Below are positions 20,888-30,142 of a DNA stretch of 64,000 bases, one piece after another. The notes under the pieces were generated by a model. The model was not told where the DNA came from and ran no database searches. It saw only the letters and a program-made list of their open reading frames with translations. The translations under genes were made by a program, and so were the position numbers. The number at the start of each line of letters is the position of its first letter. Position 1 is the stretch's first letter. The DNA lies in the NCBI GenBank assembly GCA_947628135.1, contig CANQYT010000011.1, positions 1 through 64,000 on the forward strand. Reading direction: 5' to 3'. This DNA comes from an uncultured Clostridia bacterium (lineage in GTDB: Bacteria; Bacillota; Clostridia; Christensenellales; CAG-314).

Positions 20888-21979
20888 TCAGACGTTGAAT
20901 CGGAACAGCACCACGTCGCCGTCCTTTACGACGTAGTCTTTGCCTTCGCTGCGCACCTTGCCGTGTTCCTTGGCTTGGTTGTAGCCGCCCGCTTCCAACA
21001 TAACTTCGTAGGGGACTACCTCGGCGCGAATAAAACCTTTTTCGAAATCGGAGTGTATTTTGCCCGCCGCTTGGGGCGCTTTCGTGCCCTCCGTCACGGT
21101 CCAGGCGCGCGTTTCCTTTTCCCCCGCGGTGAGAAAACTTACCAGACGCAGCAGTTTGTAACACTTTTTTACAAGTCTGTTCAGACCGCTTTCCGCAATG
21201 CCGTAACTCTCCAAAAACATCTGTTTTTCAGCGGGGTCCAACCCCGACAGTTCTTCTTCCACCTTGGCGCATATAACCAGCGTTTCGGCGTTTTCCTTTG
21301 CCGCCTGCGCCTCCACCGCCTTGACGAGCGGGTTGTCGGCTTTGCCTATGTCCTCTTCGGAGATGTTTGCGGCGTAAATAACGGGCTTTGCGGTGAGCAA
21401 CATCATTTCCTCCGCCGTTTGCCTCTCCTCATCGTCGAAAGTCATTGTGCGAACGGGACGTTCGGCTTCCAGCCAATCGAGAATGCGGCGCAGCAGATCC
21501 GCCTCCGTCTTGTACTTTTTGTCGCCCGTTTTCTGCATAGATACGGCTTTGTTGAGACGGTTGGTAACCGTTTCGATGTCGGCGAATATCAATTCGAGAT
21601 TTATCGTCTGCATATCCGCCACGGGGTCTACCTTGTCGGACACGTGCGTAACGTTGCTGTCCTCAAAGCACCGCACCACGTGGACGATAGCGTCCACCTC
21701 GCGAATGTGCGACAAAAATTTGTTGCCCAACCCTTCGCCGCGGGAAGCGCCCTTTACCAACCCCGCAATATCCACAAAACGCAGATAGGTTGGGGTGATT
21801 TTTTTGCTGTCGTACAAAGCCGCCAACTTGTCCAGACGTTCGTCCGGCACGGCGACAACGCCGACGTTCGGCTCTATCGTGCAAAACGGATAGTTGGCTA
21901 TTTCCGCCCCCGCTTGCGTAATTGCGTTGAAAAGAGTGCTTTTTCCTACGTTGGGCAGCCCAACAACTCCTAACTTCAT
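20888..21979 (-). CDS. ychF: YchF family GTPase/ATPase
   Basis: MKLGVVGLPNVGKSTLFNAIT, NYPFCTIEPNVGVVAVPDERL, VDIAGLVKGASRGEGLGNKFL. Confidence 0.98.
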   Translation of the reverse strand: MKLGVVGLPNVGKSTLFNAITQAGAEIANYPFCTIEPNVGVVAVPDERLDKLAALYDSKKITPTYLRFVDIAGLVKGASRGEGLGNKFLSHIREVDAIVHVVRCFEDSNVTHVSDKVDPVADMQTINLELIFADIETVTNRLNKAVSMQKTGDKKYKTEADLLRRILDWLEAERPVRTMTFDDEERQTAEEMMLLTAKPVIYAANISEEDIGKADNPLVKAVEAQAAKENAETLVICAKVEEELSGLDPAEKQMFLESYGIAESGLNRLVKKCYKLLRLVSFLTAGEKETRAWTVTEGTKAPQAAGKIHSDFEKGFIRAEVVPYEVMLEAGGYNQAKEHGKVRSEGKDYVVKDGDVVLFRFNV

Positions 21980-22102
21980 TCTGACCTCGGTCTAAAAGAC
22001 GCAAAAAATGCGTAAACTTGTACTGCGCATACCTTGCGTACGTTGAATTTCAGTAAAAGTTTACCATACTATTTGCCAATTGTAAATAGAAAAAGGACGT
22101 GT

Positions 22103-22861
22103 ATGACGGTTTTGCAAAGTATATTTTTGGGTTTGTTGCAGGGGTTTACGGAGTTTCTTCCCGTGTCCAGCAGCGGACATCTTATGTTGGCGGAAACGCT
22201 GTTCGACGTAAAGGCGGGGCTGTTTTTCGACGTGATGCTCCACCTCGGGACGCTGCTCGCCGTCGTAATTGCGTTGCGCCGCTCTCTTTGGCAGACGATA
22301 CGTCACCCGCTGTCCGACAGAAAATTGCTGTTCGTAACGGCGGCAAGCATACCCACGTTCGCTATCGCGCTGCTCGTCAAACTGTTTGTGCCCGAACGGG
22401 CTATGAATTACGTACTGCCGATTGGGTTTGCTCTGACGATGGTGTTGATAATTTTGTCCGACAGGCTGTCCGCGGCGCGCGTGCGGCTGCAACAAGCAAG
22501 TTGGGCGAGCGTGATAGTTACGGGTGTCACGCAGGGAATTGCCGTCTTTCCCGGTTTGTCGCGAAGCGGCAGTACAATTTCCGTTATGAAACTGTTCGGA
22601 ATAAACGGTAGCGACGCGGCGGAGTTCAGTTTTCTCCTGTCCGTACCTGTGATACTCGCAAGCGCCGCCGTGGAGGGATGGGAGGCGCTTCACACCGCCG
22701 TGACCGTTCCTTGGTACTGCGTTGTGACGGGCATTGCGGCGGCGTTTCTGTCGGGGCTGGTGTCGGTGTATATGGTTATGCGCGCGATAAAGACAAAAAG
22801 TTGGATATGGTTTGCGGTATATCTTGTAATACCCCTCACCGCGTCGCTGATAGTTCTTTGA
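22103..22861 (+). CDS. uppP: Undecaprenyl-diphosphatase
   Basis: LGLLQGFTEFLPVSSSGHL and AVFPGLSRSGSTIS motifs. Confidence 0.97.
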   Translation: MTVLQSIFLGLLQGFTEFLPVSSSGHLMLAETLFDVKAGLFFDVMLHLGTLLAVVIALRRSLWQTIRHPLSDRKLLFVTAASIPTFAIALLVKLFVPERAMNYVLPIGFALTMVLIILSDRLSAARVRLQQASWASVIVTGVTQGIAVFPGLSRSGSTISVMKLFGINGSDAAEFSFLLSVPVILASAAVEGWEALHTAVTVPWYCVVTGIAAAFLSGLVSVYMVMRAIKTKSWIWFAVYLVIPLTASLIVL

Positions 22862-22870
22862 TACCTGCGC

Positions 22871-22911
22871 AAAAAAATCCTTCCCCGCTAAAAGGGAAGG
22901 ATAATTTTTTT
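22871..22911. terminator. Terminator between convergent uppP and degV-family gene
   Basis: ATCCTTCCC/GGGAAGGAT stem with A and T runs on both sides. Confidence 0.85.
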
Positions 22912-22933
22912 CGATAGGTCGGCGGGAAAAAGT

Positions 22934-23815
22934 TTACTCCTCCGCCAAAGGAATGGGACGTTTGTCGCCCACAAAGATGACGCCCACAGTGCCCGGACCG
23001 CAGTGAGAGCCGATGACAGGTCCTACTGTCTGGCGCACTATCTTCGCCTCGGGACGGGCTTCGCGAATCATCTCCGCAAGCGCGTCGCCCTCTTCGGGAA
23101 CGTCCGCGTCCAATACGTAAACGGAATACTCCGTGCCCGTGAGTTCCGCTATTACGCGGTCCGCCATTTTGCGAAGCGCTTTCTTTTTGCCCGTTATCTT
23201 TTCGAAAACTTTCAGACTGCCGTGTTCGTCGATGGTGAGTACGGGTTTGAGACTGAGCAACGTGCCCGCAAACGCCGCTATGCCCGAAAGACGTCCGCCG
23301 CGTTTGAGGTGCATAAGGTCGTCCACAACGAAGTAAACGCAAACTCTGTCGCGGAACGCTTTGAGTTTGTCCAATATTTCTTCGTCGCTTGCGCCGCCGT
23401 TTTTCAGTTCCGCCGCGTATTCCATCTGTATGCCCGACCCCAAACAGATGGATTTGGTGTCGAAAACCGTGCATTTGCGATCGGAGTACTTTTCCCGCAA
23501 TTGTTCCAAAGCCTTGTCGAGGTGGTCGAAAGTTCCGCTCATAGCGTGAGAGAAACTCACGTACAGCACGTCCTCGCCCGCCGCGAAGTACGGCTCTAAT
23601 ATCTGCACGTATTCTTCGGGATTGAGCGCCATCGTTGTGGGTATCTCGCCCGCGCGCACAGCGTCGTAAAAATCTCTGAAATCGGTGTTTTTACCTAAAT
23701 CGTAGTAGTAAACGTTGCCTTTGTAACTGTACGGCATCGCGATGGAATACAGACCCAACTCCTCCGCCCGTGTATACCACAGATCGCCGTCTGCGTCGCA
23801 AATAAGCACACTCAT
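22934..23815 (-). CDS. DegV family fatty-acid-binding protein
   Basis: AMSGTFDHLDKALEQLREKY, LHLKRGGRLSG-like DLMHLKRGGRLSGIAAFAGTLLSLKPVL. Confidence 0.93.
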   Translation of the reverse strand: MSVLICDADGDLWYTRAEELGLYSIAMPYSYKGNVYYYDLGKNTDFRDFYDAVRAGEIPTTMALNPEEYVQILEPYFAAGEDVLYVSFSHAMSGTFDHLDKALEQLREKYSDRKCTVFDTKSICLGSGIQMEYAAELKNGGASDEEILDKLKAFRDRVCVYFVVDDLMHLKRGGRLSGIAAFAGTLLSLKPVLTIDEHGSLKVFEKITGKKKALRKMADRVIAELTGTEYSVYVLDADVPEEGDALAEMIREARPEAKIVRQTVGPVIGSHCGPGTVGVIFVGDKRPIPLAEE

Positions 23816-23913
23816 ATATTATCCTCCGCAAAAATTATGTCTTTATATTACTCTTTTGTGACCGTTGTGACAAGACCTTTGGGAAAAATTTTTCTCGACA
23901 AAGGGATTTTTTT

Positions 23914-24990
23914 TTACTGTTTTTTATTCTCTTCGTCCGAAACCACAGCGTCTTTTCCTTCCTCCGCGCCCTCGGCAGCGGTTTGCGAAGTTGCTTGGGC
24001 GTCCTTTTTCGCAAGCGAGTTGGTATCCAATTTGCCGCGGAACACCACGAATTGCTGCCACAGAAATTCCAACACGAAGTTGATGAGCATACAGGTGACA
24101 AGCCCTATCATCCAACCCCAAAAACCTATGTTCAGACCCTGCTCGACCATAGGAATGTACCATATCTGGAAAGGATAGAACGGTACGTAAAACAAAAACG
24201 CCAACAGCATAGCGACGGGCACGTTGTTTGCCGCCTTGAAAGTGAATTTGCGGTTGAAAGTGAAGTTCCATATTATGGAAAGGGCAAGCCCAACGGTATC
24301 CGCGACAAACGTGCTTACGTCCTGTTCTATTATGAATTGGAAAGGTATCTTTTCGACGATTACCGCGTCCAGCACGAGTTTGAGTATCGCGGAACTGATA
24401 AGTTGTATCGCGCCCGCCGAAATGGCGAACAAGGTGTACTTCAACGCGCGCCACAATTCCTTTTTTGCAAGCGCGCGCTTGTGCGCCGTTTCGTCGAACA
24501 GCAAAGACAGCGTTTGCTCGTCTACGCTCTCCGTCACCTGCAATTTTGCGCCGGTGTTTTTCAGTATGCGCAGGTCGCGTTCGCGCTCGGCACGCAAGTC
24601 CTCTCCGTCAAATTGCGGCTGCGTATCGGTACTTGCCCTATCGTTTGCGGCGGAGGCGGTTTCTTTGTCTGCCGCAGTGACGTATATCACCGACGGCTCT
24701 GACCGTTTTACCGCGCCGAGTGTGTTTTCGACATAACGTTGTAACGCCTGTTCGTCCCCCGAAAGATCCGCCCCGTCCGCCGTCGGTTTGCGCAAGAGCC
24801 TTCCAGCAAAAACGTAGACGGCGTCGAGATCCGCTCCCTCTCCCTCGGTACTGTCTGCGGCGCAAAGGGGATATTCTGCGCACAACTTTACTTTTTCGCC
24901 CTGTTTGCCGAGATATTCGGCTATCGCTTCTGCGGCGGCGCGCACGTCGCAGCCGAGCGAACTTTCCACAAAAATCGCTTTACTTTTCAT
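23914..24990 (-). CDS. GtrA-like membrane protein fused to an N-terminal nucleotide-kinase-like domain
   Basis: C-terminal GtrA pattern (ALKYTLFAISAGAIQLISS...SIIWNFTFNRKFTFK); N-terminal IFVESSLGCDVRAAAEAIAEYLGKQGEKVKLCAEYP resembles a thymidylate-kinase N-terminus. Confidence 0.75.
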   Translation of the reverse strand: MKSKAIFVESSLGCDVRAAAEAIAEYLGKQGEKVKLCAEYPLCAADSTEGEGADLDAVYVFAGRLLRKPTADGADLSGDEQALQRYVENTLGAVKRSEPSVIYVTAADKETASAANDRASTDTQPQFDGEDLRAERERDLRILKNTGAKLQVTESVDEQTLSLLFDETAHKRALAKKELWRALKYTLFAISAGAIQLISSAILKLVLDAVIVEKIPFQFIIEQDVSTFVADTVGLALSIIWNFTFNRKFTFKAANNVPVAMLLAFLFYVPFYPFQIWYIPMVEQGLNIGFWGWMIGLVTCMLINFVLEFLWQQFVVFRGKLDTNSLAKKDAQATSQTAAEGAEEGKDAVVSDEENKKQ

Positions 24991-25006
24991 AGCGCACCCG
25001 TACATT

Positions 25007-26440
25007 TCATTGCAAATTGCATATCGATTTGTCGAGACGGCGAAGCGTTTCTTCGCGCCCCAACAGTTCGGCTATTTCGCTTGCTCCGCCGGGAGTGGCG
25101 GCAAGACCCGTCAACGCGATACGCGCTGGCCAAAGCACTTTGCCGTTTTTTACCCCGAGTTCTCCGACGAGTTCCAACAACGCGGCGTACAGAGAGGCGT
25201 TGTTCCACTCGGTAAGTTTTTCAAACTTGTCCCTCACCGCGGGAAGTACTTCGCGCGCGGTGTCGGCGTTTGTTTTTTGCTTCTGATTGTCGTACAGCGC
25301 AACGTCGAAGTCGTCAAACTGCACCAAAAAGCGCAACTTGTCCTCTATTTCCGCAAAAGTTTCTATCCTGCCCTGTATCAGTTTGCACACAAGCGCCTTG
25401 TCGAAATTTTTCAGATAGCACTTGTCTATCCACTTGGACGCGTACTCCGCAAAGGCTTCCGGGGTCATCTCCTTGATGTACAGCGAGTTGAGCCAAGCAA
25501 GTTTGAGCGGGTCGAAGATGGACGGGCTTTTGTTTATGCCCGAAACGTCGAACTTTTCTATCAGTTCGTCGAAACTCATTTTTTCGCTGTCGTCTTTGGG
25601 AGACCAGCCGAGCAACGCTATGTAATTGATTATCGCGTCTTTGAGAAATCCCTTTGCGATGAGATCTTCGTAACTTGCGTCGCCGTTTCGTTTGGAAAGT
25701 TTGTGCTGAGCGTCTTTCATAATGGGCGGCATATGTATGTACATCGGGCGTTCCCAACCGAACGCGTCGTACAACAGGTTGTACTTGGGGGTACTGCTGA
25801 GATACTCCGTGCCGCGCATAACGCAGTTGATACCCATCAGGTGGTCGTCGATGACGTTTGCGAAATTGTAAGTAGGCATACCGTCCGACTTGATGAGTAT
25901 CTGATCCTCCAATTCGCTGTTTTCGACGGTGATGTCGCCGTAAACCGCGTCGTGATAGGTGGTGCTGCCCTCCGTGGGCATATTCTGGCGAATGACGAAC
26001 TTGTCGCCGCGCGCAAGACGTTGCTTTACTTCCTCTGCGGACAGCGAAAGACAATGCTTGTCGTAACGCCGCGCGCCGTTTACCGCGGGCAAACTCGCCA
26101 GCCGCTCCTCGTCGCAAAAACAGTAGTATGCGTCGCCGCTTTCCACCAACTGCAAGGCGTACTTCATATATTCGTTGGCGCGCTCGCTCTGAATGTACGG
26201 TCCGTAGTCGCCGCCGACGTCCGGACCTTCGTCGTAATTGAGCCCCGTCTCGTGCAAAGTTTTGTAGATAACTTCCACCGCGCCCTCCACGTATCTGCCG
26301 CGATCGGTGTCCTCTATGCGCAAAATAAACTTTCCGTTGTTCTTTTTTGCGTACAAATAGGAATACAGCGCGGTGCGCAAACCGCCTATGTGCAAATACC
26401 CCGTGGGGCTGGGTGCGAATCTCGTGCGTAATTGTGACAT
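25007..26440 (-). CDS. gltX: Glutamate--tRNA ligase
   Basis: RTRFAPSPTGYLHIGGLRTALY and KLSKRNG motifs. Confidence 0.98.
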   Translation of the reverse strand: MSQLRTRFAPSPTGYLHIGGLRTALYSYLYAKKNNGKFILRIEDTDRGRYVEGAVEVIYKTLHETGLNYDEGPDVGGDYGPYIQSERANEYMKYALQLVESGDAYYCFCDEERLASLPAVNGARRYDKHCLSLSAEEVKQRLARGDKFVIRQNMPTEGSTTYHDAVYGDITVENSELEDQILIKSDGMPTYNFANVIDDHLMGINCVMRGTEYLSSTPKYNLLYDAFGWERPMYIHMPPIMKDAQHKLSKRNGDASYEDLIAKGFLKDAIINYIALLGWSPKDDSEKMSFDELIEKFDVSGINKSPSIFDPLKLAWLNSLYIKEMTPEAFAEYASKWIDKCYLKNFDKALVCKLIQGRIETFAEIEDKLRFLVQFDDFDVALYDNQKQKTNADTAREVLPAVRDKFEKLTEWNNASLYAALLELVGELGVKNGKVLWPARIALTGLAATPGGASEIAELLGREETLRRLDKSICNLQ

Positions 26441-26452
26441 AAATACCTCTCG

Positions 26453-27160
26453 TCAGTTGCCCTTTCTGAAACGGCTTTGAATACGTGCCATATCTCCGTG
26501 GCAATAGAAACTGTAAAAATTGTTGCTGTCGCTGAAAATGATGTGTTCCAACAACGACAGACCCAAACTTGCAAGGGCAACGGTCAGCCTTTCGGTGAAC
26601 TCCTCGTCGGCAACGCTGGGCGTACAGGAACTGTGCGGGTGGCAGTGAAACAGTATCACTCCCGCAGCCCCGACGCGCAACGCGCTGTTTACTATCTTCT
26701 TTACGTCCACCGTGACGCTGTCTACGCTGTCCGACGAATATTCGTCGCGGAAAAGATACTTCGTGTCGTTGTCCACGTACACAACGACGAGCCGTTCCAC
26801 GTAACTTTCGGCAATGAGTTTTTGAGCAAATTCCACAATGGAATTTACGCCTTTGAGGGACACTGCCGCTGCCTCGCTCGCTTTGCACCGCCGCCAAACC
26901 TCTTTGAGCATAGACAGATTGCACGCGGTAACTTCGCTTACGCCTTTTACCATCATCAGCCGTTCGGGCGACGCGTTGAGTACCCCCGAAAGCGAGCCGA
27001 ACCTGTCCAACAGACTATGCGCAAGTTTGTTTGTGTCCTGCCGAGGCAGATACTGAAACAACAGCAATTCCAAAACTTCGTGGTCCTGAAAGGAACTCAA
27101 CCCTTCTTTCATCATTCGTTGTCGAAGCCGTTCGCGATGTCCTTTGTTTTCGTTTGCCAT
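26453..27160 (-). CDS. radC: RadC/JAB-domain protein
   Basis: HRERLRQR...LELLL...HCHPHSSCTPSVADEEFT. Confidence 0.92.
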   Translation of the reverse strand: MANENKGHRERLRQRMMKEGLSSFQDHEVLELLLFQYLPRQDTNKLAHSLLDRFGSLSGVLNASPERLMMVKGVSEVTACNLSMLKEVWRRCKASEAAAVSLKGVNSIVEFAQKLIAESYVERLVVVYVDNDTKYLFRDEYSSDSVDSVTVDVKKIVNSALRVGAAGVILFHCHPHSSCTPSVADEEFTERLTVALASLGLSLLEHIIFSDSNNFYSFYCHGDMARIQSRFRKGN

Positions 27161-27334
27161 AGCCCATCCTTTGCAAAAATGCAGTCCGACGGCAAAAATT
27201 TTGCCGCAAGTATCTTATATGATAGCACATAATTGCAAATTTGTGTATAATATAGGAGATAAAAAATCAACTCACACCGACAAATAACGCCGAAACGGGG
27301 CTTGCGGGCGCGTTGTCGGCACAAGGAGCGCTTA

Positions 27335-28729
27335 ATGAAGAAAACGATACCAAGCAAAACCGTCTCTCAAAACGACGAACTGTCCGCGGCTTACGAGATT
27401 TTGGACGGGCTGTTTGCCCTGCCCGCGGAAAACTCTCAAATTATATCCGAATTGCGCAACGTACTGCGTTTCAAATCGGAGAAATCTTCCCCCGCACCCG
27501 ACGCGCCTTTCGGCAAAGAGATAAAGGCGTGTCTCGACTACGTTCTGCGGCTGGCGCGCTCGTTCGGGCTGGAAACGTACGACTGCGACGGTTACGCGGG
27601 ACACGCCGATTGGAAGGGCACGGGCAACGAAACGCTGGGCATACTCGGACACCTCGACGTTGTGCCCGCAACCCAAAGCGACGGCTGGATATGCGACCCC
27701 TACGGCGCAAGCCTACGCGACGACGATTTGCAAACGCGGCTGTACGGACGGGGCGCAATGGACGACAAAGGTCCGATGATAGCGTGCCTGTTTGCGGTAA
27801 AGGCGTTGAAAGACGCCGGCTGTACTCTGTCCAAAACGGTGCGCCTCATCTTCGGCTGCGACGAAGAAAGCGGTATGGAGTGCGTGGAACACTACTTTTC
27901 GAAAATGCCCAAGCCGACGGTAAGTTTCTCGCCGGACGGAGACTTCCCCGTCATCAACCGCGAAAAGGGAATTTACCAATTCGACGTGATATGCGGCAAA
28001 CTGCCCGACGGCACGCGCATAGAGGCGGGCGACCGCGCCAACGTCGTACCCGCGCGGTGCACGGTTTTTTCCCGCAGGGAACTGAAAGGACTGCGTTGCG
28101 AAAGGACGAAAGAGGGTTATTTCTGCACGACCGTTGGCAAAGCGGCGCACGGCAGCACCCCCGACGAGGGAATAAACGCCGCCCACGAAGTTATTCGCGC
28201 CCTTGCCGAGACCTATCCCGACGACAAAACGGCTGCGTTTCTGTTGAAAACAACGGACGCCACCGGCGGCAAATGGGGCATCGCCCTTTCGGACAAAGAA
28301 AGCGGCAAACTCACCTGCAATCTCGGCGTGCTGAAAACGTCCGCGGACGGCACGATCACCGCCACCGTGGATATACGCTTCCCCGTAACTTACAACTGCA
28401 AACAGATGTACGAATTGCTGCGCGCCAACACCCCTGCGGAATTCGAAATTGCGGAACGTCACACAAGCGAACCGCTGTTCGTCCCGTCGGACAGCGCGCT
28501 CGTTACGACGTTGATGGACGTGTACAACAGCCGAATGGGCACAGATATGCAACCGCTCGCTATCGGCGGCGGCACGTACAGCAGATGTTTGCCCAACTGC
28601 GTTGCGTTCGGACCGCTGTTTCCGCGCGAGGAGCAGACGATACATATGCCAAACGAATGTATCGATTTGTCCAATCTGCGCACAATGACTCAACTGTATA
28701 TGGAAGCAATTTACCGATTGGCAAAGTAA
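27335..28729 (+). CDS. M20 family peptidase (PepV-like dipeptidase)
   Basis: LGILGHLDVVP, GRGAMDDKGPMIA, FGCDEESGMECVEHY; AAGGAG upstream. Confidence 0.93.
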   Translation: MKKTIPSKTVSQNDELSAAYEILDGLFALPAENSQIISELRNVLRFKSEKSSPAPDAPFGKEIKACLDYVLRLARSFGLETYDCDGYAGHADWKGTGNETLGILGHLDVVPATQSDGWICDPYGASLRDDDLQTRLYGRGAMDDKGPMIACLFAVKALKDAGCTLSKTVRLIFGCDEESGMECVEHYFSKMPKPTVSFSPDGDFPVINREKGIYQFDVICGKLPDGTRIEAGDRANVVPARCTVFSRRELKGLRCERTKEGYFCTTVGKAAHGSTPDEGINAAHEVIRALAETYPDDKTAAFLLKTTDATGGKWGIALSDKESGKLTCNLGVLKTSADGTITATVDIRFPVTYNCKQMYELLRANTPAEFEIAERHTSEPLFVPSDSALVTTLMDVYNSRMGTDMQPLAIGGGTYSRCLPNCVAFGPLFPREEQTIHMPNECIDLSNLRTMTQLYMEAIYRLAK

Positions 28730-28813
28730 ACAAAACGGGGTGCGAAAAATTCGCACCCCATTGTCGTATTTATTGAAAAATCGATTTCCGCCGCGGTCGC
28801 GCTGAACAATCGT

Positions 28814-29401
28814 TCAGTGCTTTTCTTTGAGCAGTTCCACAATTTCTCCAAGCAGTTGCTGTTCTGTCTTGGGAGCGTTTGCGGCGGCTTCCTCTGCGGC
28901 CTTTCTGTCCGCCTCTTCCTGTTCCGCCTTTTTGGTTGCGGCAGCGGCGAGTATCTCGTCGGAGGTTTTGCCGTTTCTGCGAAGTTCGCGCACTTCTTCC
29001 CTGGTAAGCGGAGCGTACTTGCCCTTTTGCTTTGCAGCATTGTCGCGAACGCCGTTGATGAGTTTTACAATGCAGAACAACACTATCGCGATGAGCAGGA
29101 AGTTGATGATTGCCGTGATAAACGCGCCCCAATCAATGTAAATGGACTTGGCAAGATCGATGACCTGTTTTCCTGTGGCGGGGTCTGTCTCATAGGTCGT
29201 TTGCAGGAAGGTGTAAATGTTTTCGAAGCCCTTGCCGCCCGTGATGGCAAACAACACCCAATTGATGATGGGCATAAGAATCTGATTGGTAAGCGCCGTT
29301 ACTATTGCCGTAAATGCGCCGCCGATGATCACGCCGACAGCCATATCCACGACATTGCCGCGAGTGATAAATTTCTTGAATTCACCAAAAAATTTTTTCA
29401 T
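28814..29401 (-). CDS. mscL: Large-conductance mechanosensitive channel
   Basis: MKKFFGEFKKFITRGNVVDMAVGVIIGGAFTAIVTALTNQILMPIINWV. Confidence 0.97.
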   Translation of the reverse strand: MKKFFGEFKKFITRGNVVDMAVGVIIGGAFTAIVTALTNQILMPIINWVLFAITGGKGFENIYTFLQTTYETDPATGKQVIDLAKSIYIDWGAFITAIINFLLIAIVLFCIVKLINGVRDNAAKQKGKYAPLTREEVRELRRNGKTSDEILAAAATKKAEQEEADRKAAEEAAANAPKTEQQLLGEIVELLKEKH

Positions 29402-29524
29402 AACTTCTCCTTTACGTAAAATATTTGTAGTAACATCAGTATACCACCTGTTACGCCATTGCGCAAGCGGTTTGCGCAAATTGTACTTGCAATCAACAAG
29501 ATCGTAAAGAATTGGCGCAATCGG

Positions 29525-29553
29525 TTGCAAAAAAACAATTTATACTGTATAAT
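29525..29553 (+). promoter_or_regulatory. Strong sigma-A type promoter for the tRNA-Pro locus
   Basis: TTGCAA - 17 bp - TATAAT. Confidence 0.7.
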
Positions 29554-29562
29554 AGTAACGCA

Positions 29563-29583
29563 ATCGAGGTGTAGCGCAGTTGG
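29563..29583 (+). pseudogene. Truncated 5' end of tRNA-Pro (direct repeat)
   Basis: ATCGAGGTGTAGCGCAGTTGG identical to 29824-29844, then diverges. Confidence 0.8.
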
Positions 29584-29825
29584 GGTACGCGTTAAGCAAA
29601 CACCACGGTGTGGTGTTTGTAGCAAGTACCCACGAGAGCAACGCTCGAAGTGCGGAAGCAAAAGGGTCCCCACAAGGTGTCTGCACCGCGTGGGAGAGGA
29701 GCGACCGAGCCATCAGCGGTACTGACAGTGCTTGCACTGTTGGTGCTGACAAGCGAGGGTAGCGACGACGGCGCTACCAACTGCTATCAAGCAGATAATA
29801 ATATTCAGAAAAATAAATTTTATAT

Positions 29826-29901
29826 CGAGGTGTAGCGCAGTTGGTAGCGCGCTTGGTTCGGGACCAAGAGGCCGCTGGTTCGAGTCCAGTCACTTCGACC
29901 A
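29826..29901 (+). tRNA. tRNA-Pro (anticodon CGG), CCA encoded
   Basis: Acceptor CGAGGTG/CACTTCG, D arm GCGC/GCGC, anticodon arm CTTGG-TTCGGGA-CCAAG, T arm GCTGG-TTCGAGT-CCAGT, 3' ACCA. Confidence 0.95.
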
Positions 29902-29902
29902 A

Positions 29903-29991
29903 GTGGGCGGACATTCGCCTTTATGTTGCAACGGAAAGGGAGCAGAAAACTGCTCTCTTTTCCATTGCTGTCTTTTGGCTCGTCCGCCCAC
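29903..29991 (+). other. Nested inverted-repeat element immediately 3' of tRNA-Pro
   Basis: Outer GTGGGCGGAC/GTCCGCCCAC perfect 10-bp stem; inner GGAAAGGGAGCAG-aaaa-CTGCTCTCTTTTCC. Confidence 0.7.
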
Positions 29992-30072
29992 GGGCAAGTG
30001 ACCGGACAGTTCGAAATATGTAGCGCTCCGCAATGTTACACATTGCTCCGCTTACTCCCACTGCGTGGGAGA

Positions 30073-30091
30073 CGAGTCCAGTCACTTCAAC
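30073..30091 (+). pseudogene. Truncated 3' end copy of tRNA-Pro (direct repeat)
   Basis: CGAGTCCAGTCACTTCAAC matches 29881-29899 at 18/19. Confidence 0.75.
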
Positions 30092-30142
30092 TTTCCCCGC
30101 AATTGAGACTTGCCGCAAAAATAATAAAGAGAATCGGATAAA

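Noticed and set aside
29580-29835. Small ORFs in the tRNA-Pro upstream insertion
   Set aside because: No RBS, overlapping in several frames, coincident with hairpin-rich sequence.
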